Source: Rhizobacter sp. | Lineage (GTDB): Bacteria > Pseudomonadota > Gammaproteobacteria > Burkholderiales > Burkholderiaceae_C | Reading direction: 5' to 3' | Assembly (NCBI GenBank): GCA_025351675.1 | Contig: JANXVK010000417.1 | Coordinates: 1 to 10,873 of the forward strand | Length of the DNA: 10,873 nt | Shown here: positions 1-6,140 of the stretch, piece after piece | Layout of the letters: each line of letters starts with the position of its first letter | How positions within the stretch are numbered: position 1 is the first letter of the stretch | Notes under the pieces: model-generated | Told to the model about the DNA's origin: nothing | The model's input: only the letters and a program-made list of their open reading frames with translations | The model's database searches: none | Position numbers and translations under genes: made by a program

Positions 1-157
1 CGGTGAAGGCGCCGTTGCCACAGCCCACGTCGACCCAGCGCAACCCCGGCGGCGGCGCCAGCCAGTGCAGGAAGGTGTCGCCCGCGAGCTGGCTCCAGGT
101 GCCCATGAATTCTTCGTAGGCGGCGGCGTCGTCGAAGCGGATCTGCGGCTCGGTCAT
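1..157 (-). CDS. Class I SAM-dependent methyltransferase, N-terminal part (cut by window edge)
   Basis: Only the first 52 codons are present; the rest lies beyond the left edge. The visible protein has a short N-terminal helix region (AAYEEFMGTWSQLAG) and then the S-adenosylmethionine-binding motif I, WVDVGCGNGAFT, at residues 41-52. That motif is the glycine-rich loop of Rossmann-fold methyltransferases of the UbiE/Methyltransf_11 type. The ATG at 157 is preceded by a good ribosome binding site, GGAGAA, about 6 bases upstream. The gene lies 30 bases downstream of the hydrolase gene (188-1129) on the same strand, so the two are probably co-transcribed. The substrate cannot be told from this fragment. 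The family call is firm; the specific function is unknown. Confidence 0.85.
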   Translation of the reverse strand, partial: MTEPQIRFDDAAAYEEFMGTWSQLAGDTFLHWLAPPPGLRWVDVGCGNGAFT

Positions 158-187
158 CGGTTTTCTCCGTGAAGTGGGTAGGCCGCG

Positions 188-1129
188 CTACTTCTCCTGC
201 TCGATCAGCAGGTAGGTGTTGTACGCGTTCATGCGGTTCGCCTGCCTGAACAGTGGCAGCGCCTCGAAGCGCGACCAGTCGGTCGCAGCATAGGCTTCTT
301 CAAACGGCGTGAGTTCGCGCGCCGCCTGGCCCATCGCCTGGCGCAGGTACGCGAGGTACTCGCGCGTGAGCTGCAGGTCGGCGCGCGGCGCGCTCGAATG
401 CGGGCCGTGGCCGGGCACGATGACTTTCGCGGGCAGCGCGAGCAGGCGGTCGAGCGAGTCGATCCAGCGCTGGCTGTCGGCATCGCCGACCCAAGGCACG
501 CGACCGCGGAACACGAGGTCGCCGGAGAACAGCACGCCCTCGTCCGGGAACCAGACCGCGAGGTCTTCGACCGTGTGCGCCGGGCCGACGACCATCGCCT
601 CGAAGCGCGTGCCGCCGAGGTCGAACGAGGCACTGCCGGCGAGCCAGGTGTCGGCGCCGACGACCTGTGTGCCGGGTTCGGTCAGGCCGTCGTCGATGCT
701 GGCTTTCAAGCGCAGCCGCGCGGTCTCCGAGCCGAGGTAGTCGCGGCCGAGCGCGTGCGCGACGATCGTCGCGCCGGCCTGCCTGAACACCTGCGCGCCG
801 TAGATGTGATCGGCGTGGTGGTGCGTCAGGATCACCAGCTTGACCGGCTGCGGCGTGATCGTGCGGATCGTCGCCAGCAGCTCCCGCGCCATCGCCGGCG
901 AGCCGAGCGCGTCGATGACGACGACGCCGGCCTTCGTCACGACAAAGCCGGCGTTCGAGATGAAGTTGCGGTTCGCGCGCGTGCCCGACGCCGACTCGCC
1001 CTGTACGTACCACGCGTGCGGTGAGACTTGAACGGCGTGCATCTCGGGCGCATCCTGCGCATGGGCCGGCGCGATGACGACCATCGCGCACAGCAGCAGG
1101 GATCGCAGGGATCGCAGAATTGCGGGCAT
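188..1129 (-). CDS. Secreted metallo-beta-lactamase-fold hydrolase, SoxH / quinoprotein-relay type
   Basis: A 313-residue zinc hydrolase predicted to act in the periplasm. Residues 1-24 form a signal peptide: arginine-containing start, hydrophobic core LLLCAMVVIAPA, likely cleavage after AHA. The metal-binding motif HHHADH is at residues 103-108, with further ligands H185 (GPAHTVEDL), D204 (FSGDLVF) and H241 (VPGHG). The layout matches the SoxH/quinoprotein-relay branch of the superfamily, whose substrate is not settled. ATG 1129 is chosen because it places the signal peptide at the N-terminus; the frame extends upstream only through a TTG at 1180. A weak GAGG lies about 11 bases before the ATG. 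The gene diverges from a YeeE/YedE pair and is followed by a methyltransferase gene, which suggests a sulfur-related role. The fold is certain, the substrate is not. Confidence 0.9.
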   Translation of the reverse strand: MPAILRSLRSLLLCAMVVIAPAHAQDAPEMHAVQVSPHAWYVQGESASGTRANRNFISNAGFVVTKAGVVVIDALGSPAMARELLATIRTITPQPVKLVILTHHHADHIYGAQVFRQAGATIVAHALGRDYLGSETARLRLKASIDDGLTEPGTQVVGADTWLAGSASFDLGGTRFEAMVVGPAHTVEDLAVWFPDEGVLFSGDLVFRGRVPWVGDADSQRWIDSLDRLLALPAKVIVPGHGPHSSAPRADLQLTREYLAYLRQAMGQAARELTPFEEAYAATDWSRFEALPLFRQANRMNAYNTYLLIEQEK

Positions 1130-1221
1130 GGTCGCAACGGCCTCGGTCTTTGAAGAACAATGCGGCCGACTATCACGCAAAAACAGCGCAAAAGCAGCGC
1201 AGGAACCCCGAAGGAGCCCGC
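1130..1221. promoter_or_regulatory. Divergent intergenic promoter region with an 11-bp-pitch direct repeat
   Basis: This 92-bp spacer separates the divergent hydrolase and YeeE starts and must hold both promoters. It is more AT-rich than its surroundings. A tandem direct repeat, GCAAAAACAGC at 1177-1187 and GCAAAAGCAGC at 1188-1198, has a pitch of about one helical turn and could be a regulator-binding site. A possible rightward promoter is TTGAAG (1150-1155) with TATCAC (1171-1176), but the 15-bp spacing is poor. The YeeE ribosome binding site AAGGAG is at 1211-1216. Function is inferred from position only. Confidence 0.4.
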
Positions 1222-1668
1222 ATGTTTGTCGACTGGAACCACTTCACGCCGCTCGCCAGCCTCGCCGGCGGCATCGCAATCGGCCTGGCGGCGGCACTGT
1301 ACGTGCTCGGCGTCGGACGCATCGCCGGCATCGCCGGCATCGTCGGCACCGCGCTGCAGTCGCTTCGCACCCGGCCGGCCAACGCGCTGCTGCCGTGGCT
1401 GTTCATCGCCGGCCTCGCGCTCGCGCCGTGGTGCTGGCGGCTGGTTGCGCCGCTGCCGTTGATACGGGTCGATGTCGGTGCCGCCGGCCTGATCGTCGCG
1501 GGCCTGCTGGTCGGCTTCGGCGTGCGGCTAGGCAACGGCTGCACCAGCGGGCACGGCGTGTGTGGCTTGAGCCGGCTGTCGCTGCGCTCGCTCGTCAACG
1601 TGGCCGCGTTCATGGGTGCCGGCGCGCTCACGGTGTTCGTGCTGCGCCACCTGATCGGAGGCACCTGA
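1222..1668 (+). CDS. YeeE/YedE-family sulfur transporter, first half-protein
   Basis: A 148-residue inner-membrane protein with about four hydrophobic segments. It carries the family hallmark LGNGCTSGHGVCG at residues 103-115, with C107 and C114. YeeE/YedE (Sul_transp) proteins such as E. coli YeeE and TsuA move thiosulfate or related sulfur species across the membrane using conserved cysteines. Full-length members are roughly twice this size, and here the family is split into two adjacent genes. ATG 1222 follows a strong AAGGAG five bases upstream, so the longer frame beginning at 1120 is not used. The partner half starts one base after the stop. Thiosulfate or sulfide-related transport is inferred from the family; the actual substrate is unproven. 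Confidence 0.9.
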   Translation: MFVDWNHFTPLASLAGGIAIGLAAALYVLGVGRIAGIAGIVGTALQSLRTRPANALLPWLFIAGLALAPWCWRLVAPLPLIRVDVGAAGLIVAGLLVGFGVRLGNGCTSGHGVCGLSRLSLRSLVNVAAFMGAGALTVFVLRHLIGGT

Positions 1669-1669
1669 G

Positions 1670-2104
1670 ATGGGCGCGCTGATAGCGTTCGTCAGCGGGC
1701 TGGTCTTCGGCCTCGGCCTGCTCGCCAGCGGCATGACCGACCCGGCCAAGGTCAAGGGCTTCCTGGATGTCGCGGGCGCGTGGGACCCGAGCCTCGCGCT
1801 CGTGATGGGCGGTGCGATCGCGGTTGGCCTGGTCGCGTTCGCGCTCGCACGCCGGCGCACGACCGCGTGGTCGGGTGCGCCGATGGCGCTGCCCGTGTCG
1901 ACCGCGATCGACGCGCCGCTGGTCGCCGGCGGCGTCCTGTTCGGCATCGGCTGGGGCATCGCCGGCTTCTGCCCCGGCCCGGCGCTGGTGGCGCTGGCCT
2001 CGGGCTCGGGCGCGGCCTTGATGTTCACGCTCGCGATGCTTGTCGGCATGCTGCTTCACGACAACGTTTGGGCGCGGCGCCAGCGTAAAGTGGCGCCAGC
2101 ATGA
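1670..2104 (+). CDS. YeeE/YedE-family sulfur transporter, second half-protein
   Basis: A 144-residue membrane protein that complements the preceding half. It begins with the typical SGMTDPAKVKGFLDVAGAWDPSLA block (residues 20-43), then a membrane helix, and carries the second cysteine motif GWGIAGFCPGP at residues 94-104 (C101). The basic tail RRQRK suggests a cytoplasmic C-terminus. The ribosome binding site GGAGG (1657-1661) lies in the end of the first half-gene, and the ATG comes one base after that gene's stop, so the two should be made together and probably pair in the membrane. Its stop codon overlaps the ATG of the next gene, a lipid-linked glycosyltransferase, by four bases (ATGA), although the functions look unrelated. 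Confidence 0.9.
   Translation: MGALIAFVSGLVFGLGLLASGMTDPAKVKGFLDVAGAWDPSLALVMGGAIAVGLVAFALARRRTTAWSGAPMALPVSTAIDAPLVAGGVLFGIGWGIAGFCPGPALVALASGSGAALMFTLAMLVGMLLHDNVWARRQRKVAPA
2076..2100 (+). promoter_or_regulatory. Hairpin and direct repeat immediately before the GT2 start codon
   Basis: The nonamer GGCGCCAGC occurs at 2076-2084 and again at 2092-2100, directly before the ATG at 2101. Because GGCGCC is its own reverse complement, the two copies can pair into a 6-bp stem with a 10-base loop. There is no proper Shine-Dalgarno sequence here; only AAAG sits in the loop. Initiation of the glycosyltransferase may therefore depend on ribosomes finishing the preceding gene. This is an inference from sequence alone. 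Confidence 0.35.
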
Positions 2105-3084
2105 CAACGCCCATTCCGCGCTCCTCTCGCCCCGCGATCAGCTGCGTGGTGCCGGCCTACAACGAGGCCGCGAACCTCGGCTTGCTGCTGACGGGGCTGA
2201 CCGTGCAACTCGCCGAGCTGACGGATCGCTGGGAAGTCATCGTCATCGACGACGGCAGCCGCGACGCCACGCCCGCCACGATGGCGCCGTGGGTCATCAA
2301 CCCCGGCGTGCGCTACGTGCGCCTGTCGCGCAACTTCGGCAAGGAGGCCGCGCTCACGGCCGGCATCGACCGCGCCGCCGGCGACGTCGTGCTGCTGATG
2401 GACGCCGACCTGCAGCACCCGGCCTCGCTCGTGCCCGAGATGGTGGCCGCGTGGCAGCAGGGCGCAGACATGGTCTGCGCCGCGCGCGCGTCGCGCGCCG
2501 ACGAGGGCTGGCTGAAGCGCATCGGCACCGCGATCTTCTACCGGCTCGTGAACCACAACTCGCCGGTGCCGATTCCGGTCGACGCGGGCGACTTCCGGCT
2601 GATGGACCGGCGTGTCGTCGATGCGCTCAAGGCCCTGCCCGAGCGCAACCGCTTCATGAAGGGCCTGTACGCCTGGGTCGGCTTCAACAACGTGATCATT
2701 CCGTACGTGCCGGCGGAGCGGCATGCGGGCGACAGCAGCTTCTCGCTGCGCAGCCTGTCGAAGCTCGCGTTCACCGGCGTCACCGCGTTCACGAACGCGC
2801 CGTTGCGGCTGTGGAGCGGGATCGGCGTGATCGTCGCGCTGTTCGCGCTCGCGTTCGGGCTGTGGATCGTCGTCGAGTATTTCATCTACGGCGCCGAGGT
2901 GCCGGGCTGGGCCACGCTGGTCTGCGGGATGATGTTCTTCAGCGGCGTCCAGCTGCTGTCGATCGGCATCGTCGGCGAGTACGTCGGGCGCATCTTCGAC
3001 GAAGTGAAGCAGCGGCCGGTCTATTTGATCGGCAGCGAGGTCGGGCGCGGCGCGATCCGGATGCCGAGCGAACCGCACGCATGA
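2101..3084 (+). CDS. GT2 polyprenyl-phosphate glycosyltransferase (FlmF2/LgmA/ArnC/GtrB-like)
   Basis: A 327-residue membrane-anchored glycosyltransferase predicted to move a sugar from a nucleotide donor to undecaprenyl phosphate on the cytoplasmic face. The GT-A domain shows VPAYNE (residues 17-22), the nucleotide-binding DDGSRD (50-55), the metal-binding DADLQHP (101-107) and GDFRL (163-167). Two membrane helices follow at about 237-260 and 268-293, the layout of DPM1/ArnC/GtrB enzymes. The ATG overlaps the stop of the previous gene (ATGA), and the deacetylase gene overlaps this one in the same way. With a deacetylase next door and an ArnT-like enzyme nearby, an N-acetylhexosamine is the more likely sugar than glucose or formyl-aminoarabinose. 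Family certain; sugar inferred. Confidence 0.9.
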   Translation: MTTPIPRSSRPAISCVVPAYNEAANLGLLLTGLTVQLAELTDRWEVIVIDDGSRDATPATMAPWVINPGVRYVRLSRNFGKEAALTAGIDRAAGDVVLLMDADLQHPASLVPEMVAAWQQGADMVCAARASRADEGWLKRIGTAIFYRLVNHNSPVPIPVDAGDFRLMDRRVVDALKALPERNRFMKGLYAWVGFNNVIIPYVPAERHAGDSSFSLRSLSKLAFTGVTAFTNAPLRLWSGIGVIVALFALAFGLWIVVEYFIYGAEVPGWATLVCGMMFFSGVQLLSIGIVGEYVGRIFDEVKQRPVYLIGSEVGRGAIRMPSEPHA

Positions 3085-3899
3085 TGCGGGTTCTTGCGCT
3101 GTGTGCGGATGACTTCGGCCTGGCGCCGGGCATCTCGGCCGGCATCGCCCGCCTCGCGCACGCGCAGCGGCTGACCGCGATCGCGTGCATCACCAACAGC
3201 CCGCACTGGGAAGCGTCCGTCGTGCTGCTGAAGAACCTGCCCGACACGGTCGACATCGGTCTGCACCTGAACCTGACCGAAGGCCGCCCGCTGAGCGCGC
3301 GCCTCGCGCGCCGCTGGCCGAGGCTGCCTTCGCTGCCGCGTCTGATTGCGCAGGCGCACCTGCGGCTGCTGCCGCTCGCGCAGCTGCGCAACGAGGTTCA
3401 CGCGCAGCTCGCGGCGTTCACCCGCGCGTTCGGCAAGCCGCCAGCGTTCATTGATGGCCACCAGCATGTGCACCACCTGCCCGGGCTGCGCCAGATCATC
3501 CTCGACATGGTCGAGCACGTGCAGCCGATTCCGGCGGTGCGCAGCACCGGTCGCGTGCTCGGCCCCGGCGCCGGCTTCAAGCGTCGCGTGATCGAAGCCA
3601 CCGGCGGGCGCACGCTCGCGGCCGAGCTCGCGCAGCGCGTGATCGCGCGCAACCCGGCCCTGCTCGGCGCCTACGACTTCGTTGAACCCAACTACCAGGC
3701 GCTGATGCGCGGCTGGCTCGCCGCGCTGCCGCCCGCGGGCGGGCTGCTGTTCTGCCACCCGGGCACGCGCCTCGAAGGCGACCCGCCCGACGCGATCGGC
3801 GCAGCGCGCGAGCGCGAGCTGGCGTACCTGGGCAGCGTCGCGTTCGACGCCGACCTGGCGGCCGCGAGCGTGCGGCTCGGCCGCGTCTGGCAGACATAG
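3081..3899 (+). CDS. ChbG/HpnK/NaxD-family (YdjC) carbohydrate deacetylase
   Basis: A 272-residue zinc- or magnesium-dependent deacetylase of the YdjC fold. Diagnostic motifs are ADDFG (residues 9-13), the metal histidine in GLHLNLTEG (H62), DGHQHVH (125-131) and FCHPG (225-228). Relatives remove acetyl groups from N-acetyl sugars: ChbG acts on chitooligosaccharides, and NaxD acts on undecaprenyl-phosphate-linked GalNAc before transfer to lipid A. HpnK is a hopanoid-cluster member. There is no signal peptide, consistent with action on the cytoplasmic face. The start is either ATG of the ATGATG at 3081-3086; the first gives an ATGA overlap with the GT2 gene and implies coupling. The context favours a NaxD-like role. 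No hopanoid genes are visible, so an HpnK role is less likely but not excluded. Confidence 0.9.
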   Translation: MMRVLALCADDFGLAPGISAGIARLAHAQRLTAIACITNSPHWEASVVLLKNLPDTVDIGLHLNLTEGRPLSARLARRWPRLPSLPRLIAQAHLRLLPLAQLRNEVHAQLAAFTRAFGKPPAFIDGHQHVHHLPGLRQIILDMVEHVQPIPAVRSTGRVLGPGAGFKRRVIEATGGRTLAAELAQRVIARNPALLGAYDFVEPNYQALMRGWLAALPPAGGLLFCHPGTRLEGDPPDAIGAARERELAYLGSVAFDADLAAASVRLGRVWQT

Positions 3900-3991
3900 C
3901 CCCCACGGCCACGGCGTACCGCAGCCACTCCCCGAGGGGGTGCGGGGCCGCTTGGGGCGGCCCGGCGCCGGCCCCGCGACCAACACCCCAT
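3900..3991. repeat. Intergenic GC-rich palindromic repeat between convergent genes (element A)
   Basis: This spacer between two converging genes is almost filled by a repeat-like element. It has a CCCCCACGGCC start (3900-3910), a CCCCGAGGGG core near 3930-3939 and a CTTGGGGCGGCCCGGC end. The same order of blocks recurs at 5479-5552, and the end block recurs at 4428-4440. It resembles short dispersed intergenic repeats of Burkholderiales genomes, but that identity is from memory and untested. Confidence 0.5.
3942..3977. terminator. Strong hairpin, candidate bidirectional terminator
   Basis: Two nested stem options exist. GGGCCGC (3945-3951) pairs with GCGGCCC (3957-3963) around the loop TTGGG; alternatively GCGGGGCCG (3942-3950) pairs with CGGCCCCGC (3969-3977). 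The hairpin lies between the ends of the rightward deacetylase gene and the leftward gtrA-like gene, where a terminator serving both strands is expected. No run of T follows on either strand, so intrinsic termination is not proven. Confidence 0.4.
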
Positions 3992-4363
3992 TCAGCGGAA
4001 CGTCCAGGCCCGGTTGATCGCGAAGGTCAGCACCAGGCTGGTCAGCGTCGCGATCACCTGCGCGACCAGGTAGTGCACGCCAAGCCGCACGCCGAGCGCG
4101 ACGATCGCCATGCCGAGCAGCGCGCCGACGAGCGCGGTGACCATGAAGCGCGGCCACGACGCGCCGATCTCGCCGCGGTGCGCGAACGTGAACCAGCGAT
4201 TGCCGGCGTAGGCGAGCTGCGCGCCGACGACCGCGCCCAGCCCTGAGCCGAGCCACGCCGGCCAGCCGGCCGCTTCGACGCACGCCACCAGCACGAGGTA
4301 GTGGGCGGCGGTCGCGACCGCGCCGATCAGCGTGTAGCGCGAGAACTGGCGCGCGGTGCTCAT
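3992..4363 (-). CDS. GtrA-family membrane protein, candidate lipid-linked sugar flippase
   Basis: A 123-residue protein with four predicted membrane helices (about 10-30, 38-56, 70-92, 97-116). It has GtrA signatures: the QFSRYTLIGA start, GNRWFTF at residues 54-60 and the closing INRAWTFR. GtrA proteins are thought to help flip polyprenyl-phosphate sugars across the inner membrane. ATG 4363 is chosen because it begins the conserved N-terminus; the open frame runs on to 4576, but that extension is low-complexity and lies inside the ArnT-like gene. AAAGG lies about 6 bases upstream of the ATG. It follows the ArnT-like gene on the same strand after 82 bases, so one transcript is likely. In this cassette it would take the place of the ArnE/ArnF flippase. 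Confidence 0.88.
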   Translation of the reverse strand: MSTARQFSRYTLIGAVATAAHYLVLVACVEAAGWPAWLGSGLGAVVGAQLAYAGNRWFTFAHRGEIGASWPRFMVTALVGALLGMAIVALGVRLGVHYLVAQVIATLTSLVLTFAINRAWTFR

Positions 4364-4394
4364 AGGGAGCCTTTGTGCTGCGCACTCCGGTATT

Positions 4395-4440
4395 CGCCAA
4401 GGGCGCCGAAGGGGCCCCTGCGTGGCCCTTGGCGGCCCGG
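4395..4440 (-). repeat. Intergenic stem-loop between ArnT-like and GtrA-like genes (element D)
   Basis: CGCCAAGGGC (4395-4404) and GCCCTTGGCG (4425-4434) form a perfect 10-bp inverted repeat around a 20-base loop that contains the smaller palindrome GGGGCCCC (4411-4418). The right end, CTTGGCGGCCCGGC, resembles the end of the element at 3900-3991. It fills much of the 82-base gap inside this two-gene unit and could reduce or process the downstream gtrA message. The structure is seen directly; its role is inferred. Confidence 0.5.
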
Positions 4441-4445
4441 CAAGC

Positions 4446-6038
4446 TCACGGGCAGGCCCGGCCCGGCACGCGCCAGAGCTCGGCGCGCTTGTCGGCGAAC
4501 GCGCGTGCCGCGCCGGGCTGGCCCGAGACGCGCCCGGCATGGCCGGCCGAGACGATGAACCAGACCGCGTTGGCACCGCAGGCCATCGTGTTCAGCTCGG
4601 TCAGCGGGCGCAGCAGCGTGCGCGCGAGCGCAGGGTCGAAGCGAGCCGCGTCGAAGACCTCCTTGCGCCAGTTGTCGCGCCGCGAGATCTGCGGGTCGGC
4701 CCAGTCGGCGGCGATCACGACCGGGCGCGCGAGCCGCGCGTAGAACGGCACGTCGTAAAAGTACTCGTCGACCATCACGACGGTGTCGGCCGGCGCCAGC
4801 GCCGCGCGCAGTGTCAGCGCGAGGGCCTGGTTCGACTGCGGTGCCTTCCACGCGACGACCCCGACGATCGCCACGCAGGCGAGCGCCGCGGTGCCCATGG
4901 TCCGGATTGCCCGGCGCCACACGCGCGCATTGCCGCCGGCGACCGCGAGCGCCAGCAGCGCGCACCACGGCGCCAGCGCCGGCAGCGCGTAGCCGACCAG
5001 CTTCGAGCTCGGGATCGAAAAGAAGCCGACGATCGCGATCACCCACCACCCGTACAGCAGCGTCGTCGGGCTGCGATCGGCCCACGCGCGCTTGAACGCG
5101 GCGGGCGCCCACGCGCTCCACGGCAGCGTCAACAGTGGCAGCACGACGATGAAGAACCATGCACCGTGGACATTGTTGAAGGTCGACTGCGCGAAGCGGC
5201 GAAAGTGCTGCTCCATCACGAAGTAGTCGAAGAAGCCCGGGTAGCGCTGCTGCATCGCGATGAACCACGGCAGCCCGACGAGTGCGAACGCGAGCAGGCC
5301 GAGCGGATGCAGCAGCTTGAGCATCTGGCGCCAACGCCCCTGCGCGAGCAGCCACGGGCCGATCACGAGGGCGGGCAGCACGATCCCGATCAGCCCCTTC
5401 GCGAGCATCGCGAGCGCGCACAGCACCCAGCCGGCGACGAGCCAGCGCAGGTCGACACGCGGCGGCAGGTCATGACGGCCCCCAGGCCCGTCGCCTTGCG
5501 CCGGTCCGCCCCCCGAGGGGAGCGAATCACCTCGGGAGCGGCCCGTCGGCGACTCGACCGCGCGTGCCAGCGCCAGTACCGCCGCGGTAATCAGCCCGCC
5601 GACCAGCATGTCGTGGTTCGCGTACTGCCCGCCGACGAAGAAGAACGGCGTCGTCGCCAGCACGCCGAGCGCGATTCGCGCGGTGCGCGCGCCGTGCCAG
5701 CGCCGCATCGCGAGGAACAGCGCCGCGCCCATCAACCAGGCACCCACGGCCGAGCCGAAGCGGCCGGCGAACTCGTGCACCCCGATCAGCTGCATCGCGA
5801 CGAGGTCGAGCCAGTAGAACAGCGGCGGCTTGTGGAAGAACGGCAGGCCGTTGAGCGTGGGGACGAGCCAGTCGCCATGCCACATCGCGCGCGCGACCTC
5901 GGCGTAGCGGCCCTCGTCGGGTAGCAGCAGCGGGCGCAGCCCAAGCGTGGCGAGCAGCCACAGCGCGAGCCCGCCGAGCAGCGCCGGCGCGGAGGTCGGA
6001 CCCGCCGCGGCGCGTGAATCGTTGGAAGGGGCGGGCAT
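4446..6038 (-). CDS. ArnT-like GT83 polyprenyl-phosphate-sugar:lipid transferase (PMT_2 family)
   Basis: A 530-residue integral membrane glycosyltransferase with about ten or more hydrophobic segments. The catalytic first periplasmic loop is well conserved: LLPDEGRYAEVARAMWHGDWLVP (residues 38-60, acidic pair D41-E42) followed by FFHKPPLFYW (67-76). The later SIPSSKLVGYALPALAP block (341-357) also fits ArnT, RfbN-like and FlmK members. These enzymes take a sugar from undecaprenyl phosphate and place it on lipid A or another envelope acceptor. ATG 6038 is the only ATG before the in-frame TAA at 6072-6074; there is no clear ribosome binding site. Residues 163-195 form an unusual Gly/Pro-rich hydrophilic stretch encoded by what looks like an inserted repeat. 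The acceptor and sugar are inferred from neighbours. Confidence 0.9.
   Translation of the reverse strand: MPAPSNDSRAAAGPTSAPALLGGLALWLLATLGLRPLLLPDEGRYAEVARAMWHGDWLVPTLNGLPFFHKPPLFYWLDLVAMQLIGVHEFAGRFGSAVGAWLMGAALFLAMRRWHGARTARIALGVLATTPFFFVGGQYANHDMLVGGLITAAVLALARAVESPTGRSRGDSLPSGGGPAQGDGPGGRHDLPPRVDLRWLVAGWVLCALAMLAKGLIGIVLPALVIGPWLLAQGRWRQMLKLLHPLGLLAFALVGLPWFIAMQQRYPGFFDYFVMEQHFRRFAQSTFNNVHGAWFFIVVLPLLTLPWSAWAPAAFKRAWADRSPTTLLYGWWVIAIVGFFSIPSSKLVGYALPALAPWCALLALAVAGGNARVWRRAIRTMGTAALACVAIVGVVAWKAPQSNQALALTLRAALAPADTVVMVDEYFYDVPFYARLARPVVIAADWADPQISRRDNWRKEVFDAARFDPALARTLLRPLTELNTMACGANAVWFIVSAGHAGRVSGQPGAARAFADKRAELWRVPGRACP
5479..5552. repeat. Repeat-like element lying in frame inside the ArnT-like gene (element B)
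   Basis: The + strand reads CCCCCAGGCCC, then CCCCCCGAGGGG (5509-5520), then CTCGGGAGCGGCCCG (5531-5545). These blocks come in the same order and at nearly the same spacing as at 3900-3967. On the coding strand this segment gives part of the Gly/Pro/Ser-rich stretch SPTGRSRGDSLPSGGGPAQG of the ArnT-like protein without breaking the frame. The similarity was judged by eye. Confidence 0.5.
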
Positions 6039-6070
6039 CTGGGGCAGCGAGGTCGGGCAGAGAGCGCGAC

Positions 6071-6090
6071 ATTAAACCATCGGCATGCCG
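6071..6090 (-). promoter_or_regulatory. Candidate promoter/operator of the ArnT-like gene
   Basis: In the 102-bp spacer between the divergent ArnT-like and LON-domain genes, the leftward strand has a -10-like TTTAAT (6076 to 6071) about 33 bases before the ATG. The perfect 10-bp palindrome CGGCATGCCG lies at 6081-6090 just upstream of it, in the -10/-35 spacer. No good -35 box is visible. A repressor site is possible but unproven. Confidence 0.25.
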
Positions 6091-6140
6091 CGAAGGCCGG
6101 CCCGGCGGCAGGGATACCGGCGCCGGCTTAGCATCGACCG

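Noticed and set aside
1100..1117. Tandem 9-bp repeat AGGGATCGC
   Set aside because: It lies in the signal-peptide codons of the hydrolase and simply encodes the repeated residues LRS; no regulatory meaning is needed.
2101..3899. Reading the GT2 plus deacetylase pair as hopanoid biosynthesis (HpnI/HpnK-like)
   Set aside because: No squalene-hopene cyclase or other hpn gene is visible, and the GT2 protein has the two C-terminal helices of polyprenyl-phosphate transferases; an ArnT-like partner fits lipid modification better. Not fully excluded.
3021..4400. A 459-codon open frame on the - strand
   Set aside because: It covers the deacetylase in antisense and the GtrA-like gene out of frame; both of those have clear family motifs, this has none.
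4356..5924. A 522-codon open frame on the + strand
   Set aside because: It is antisense to the ArnT-like gene, with highly charged low-complexity composition and no recognisable motif.
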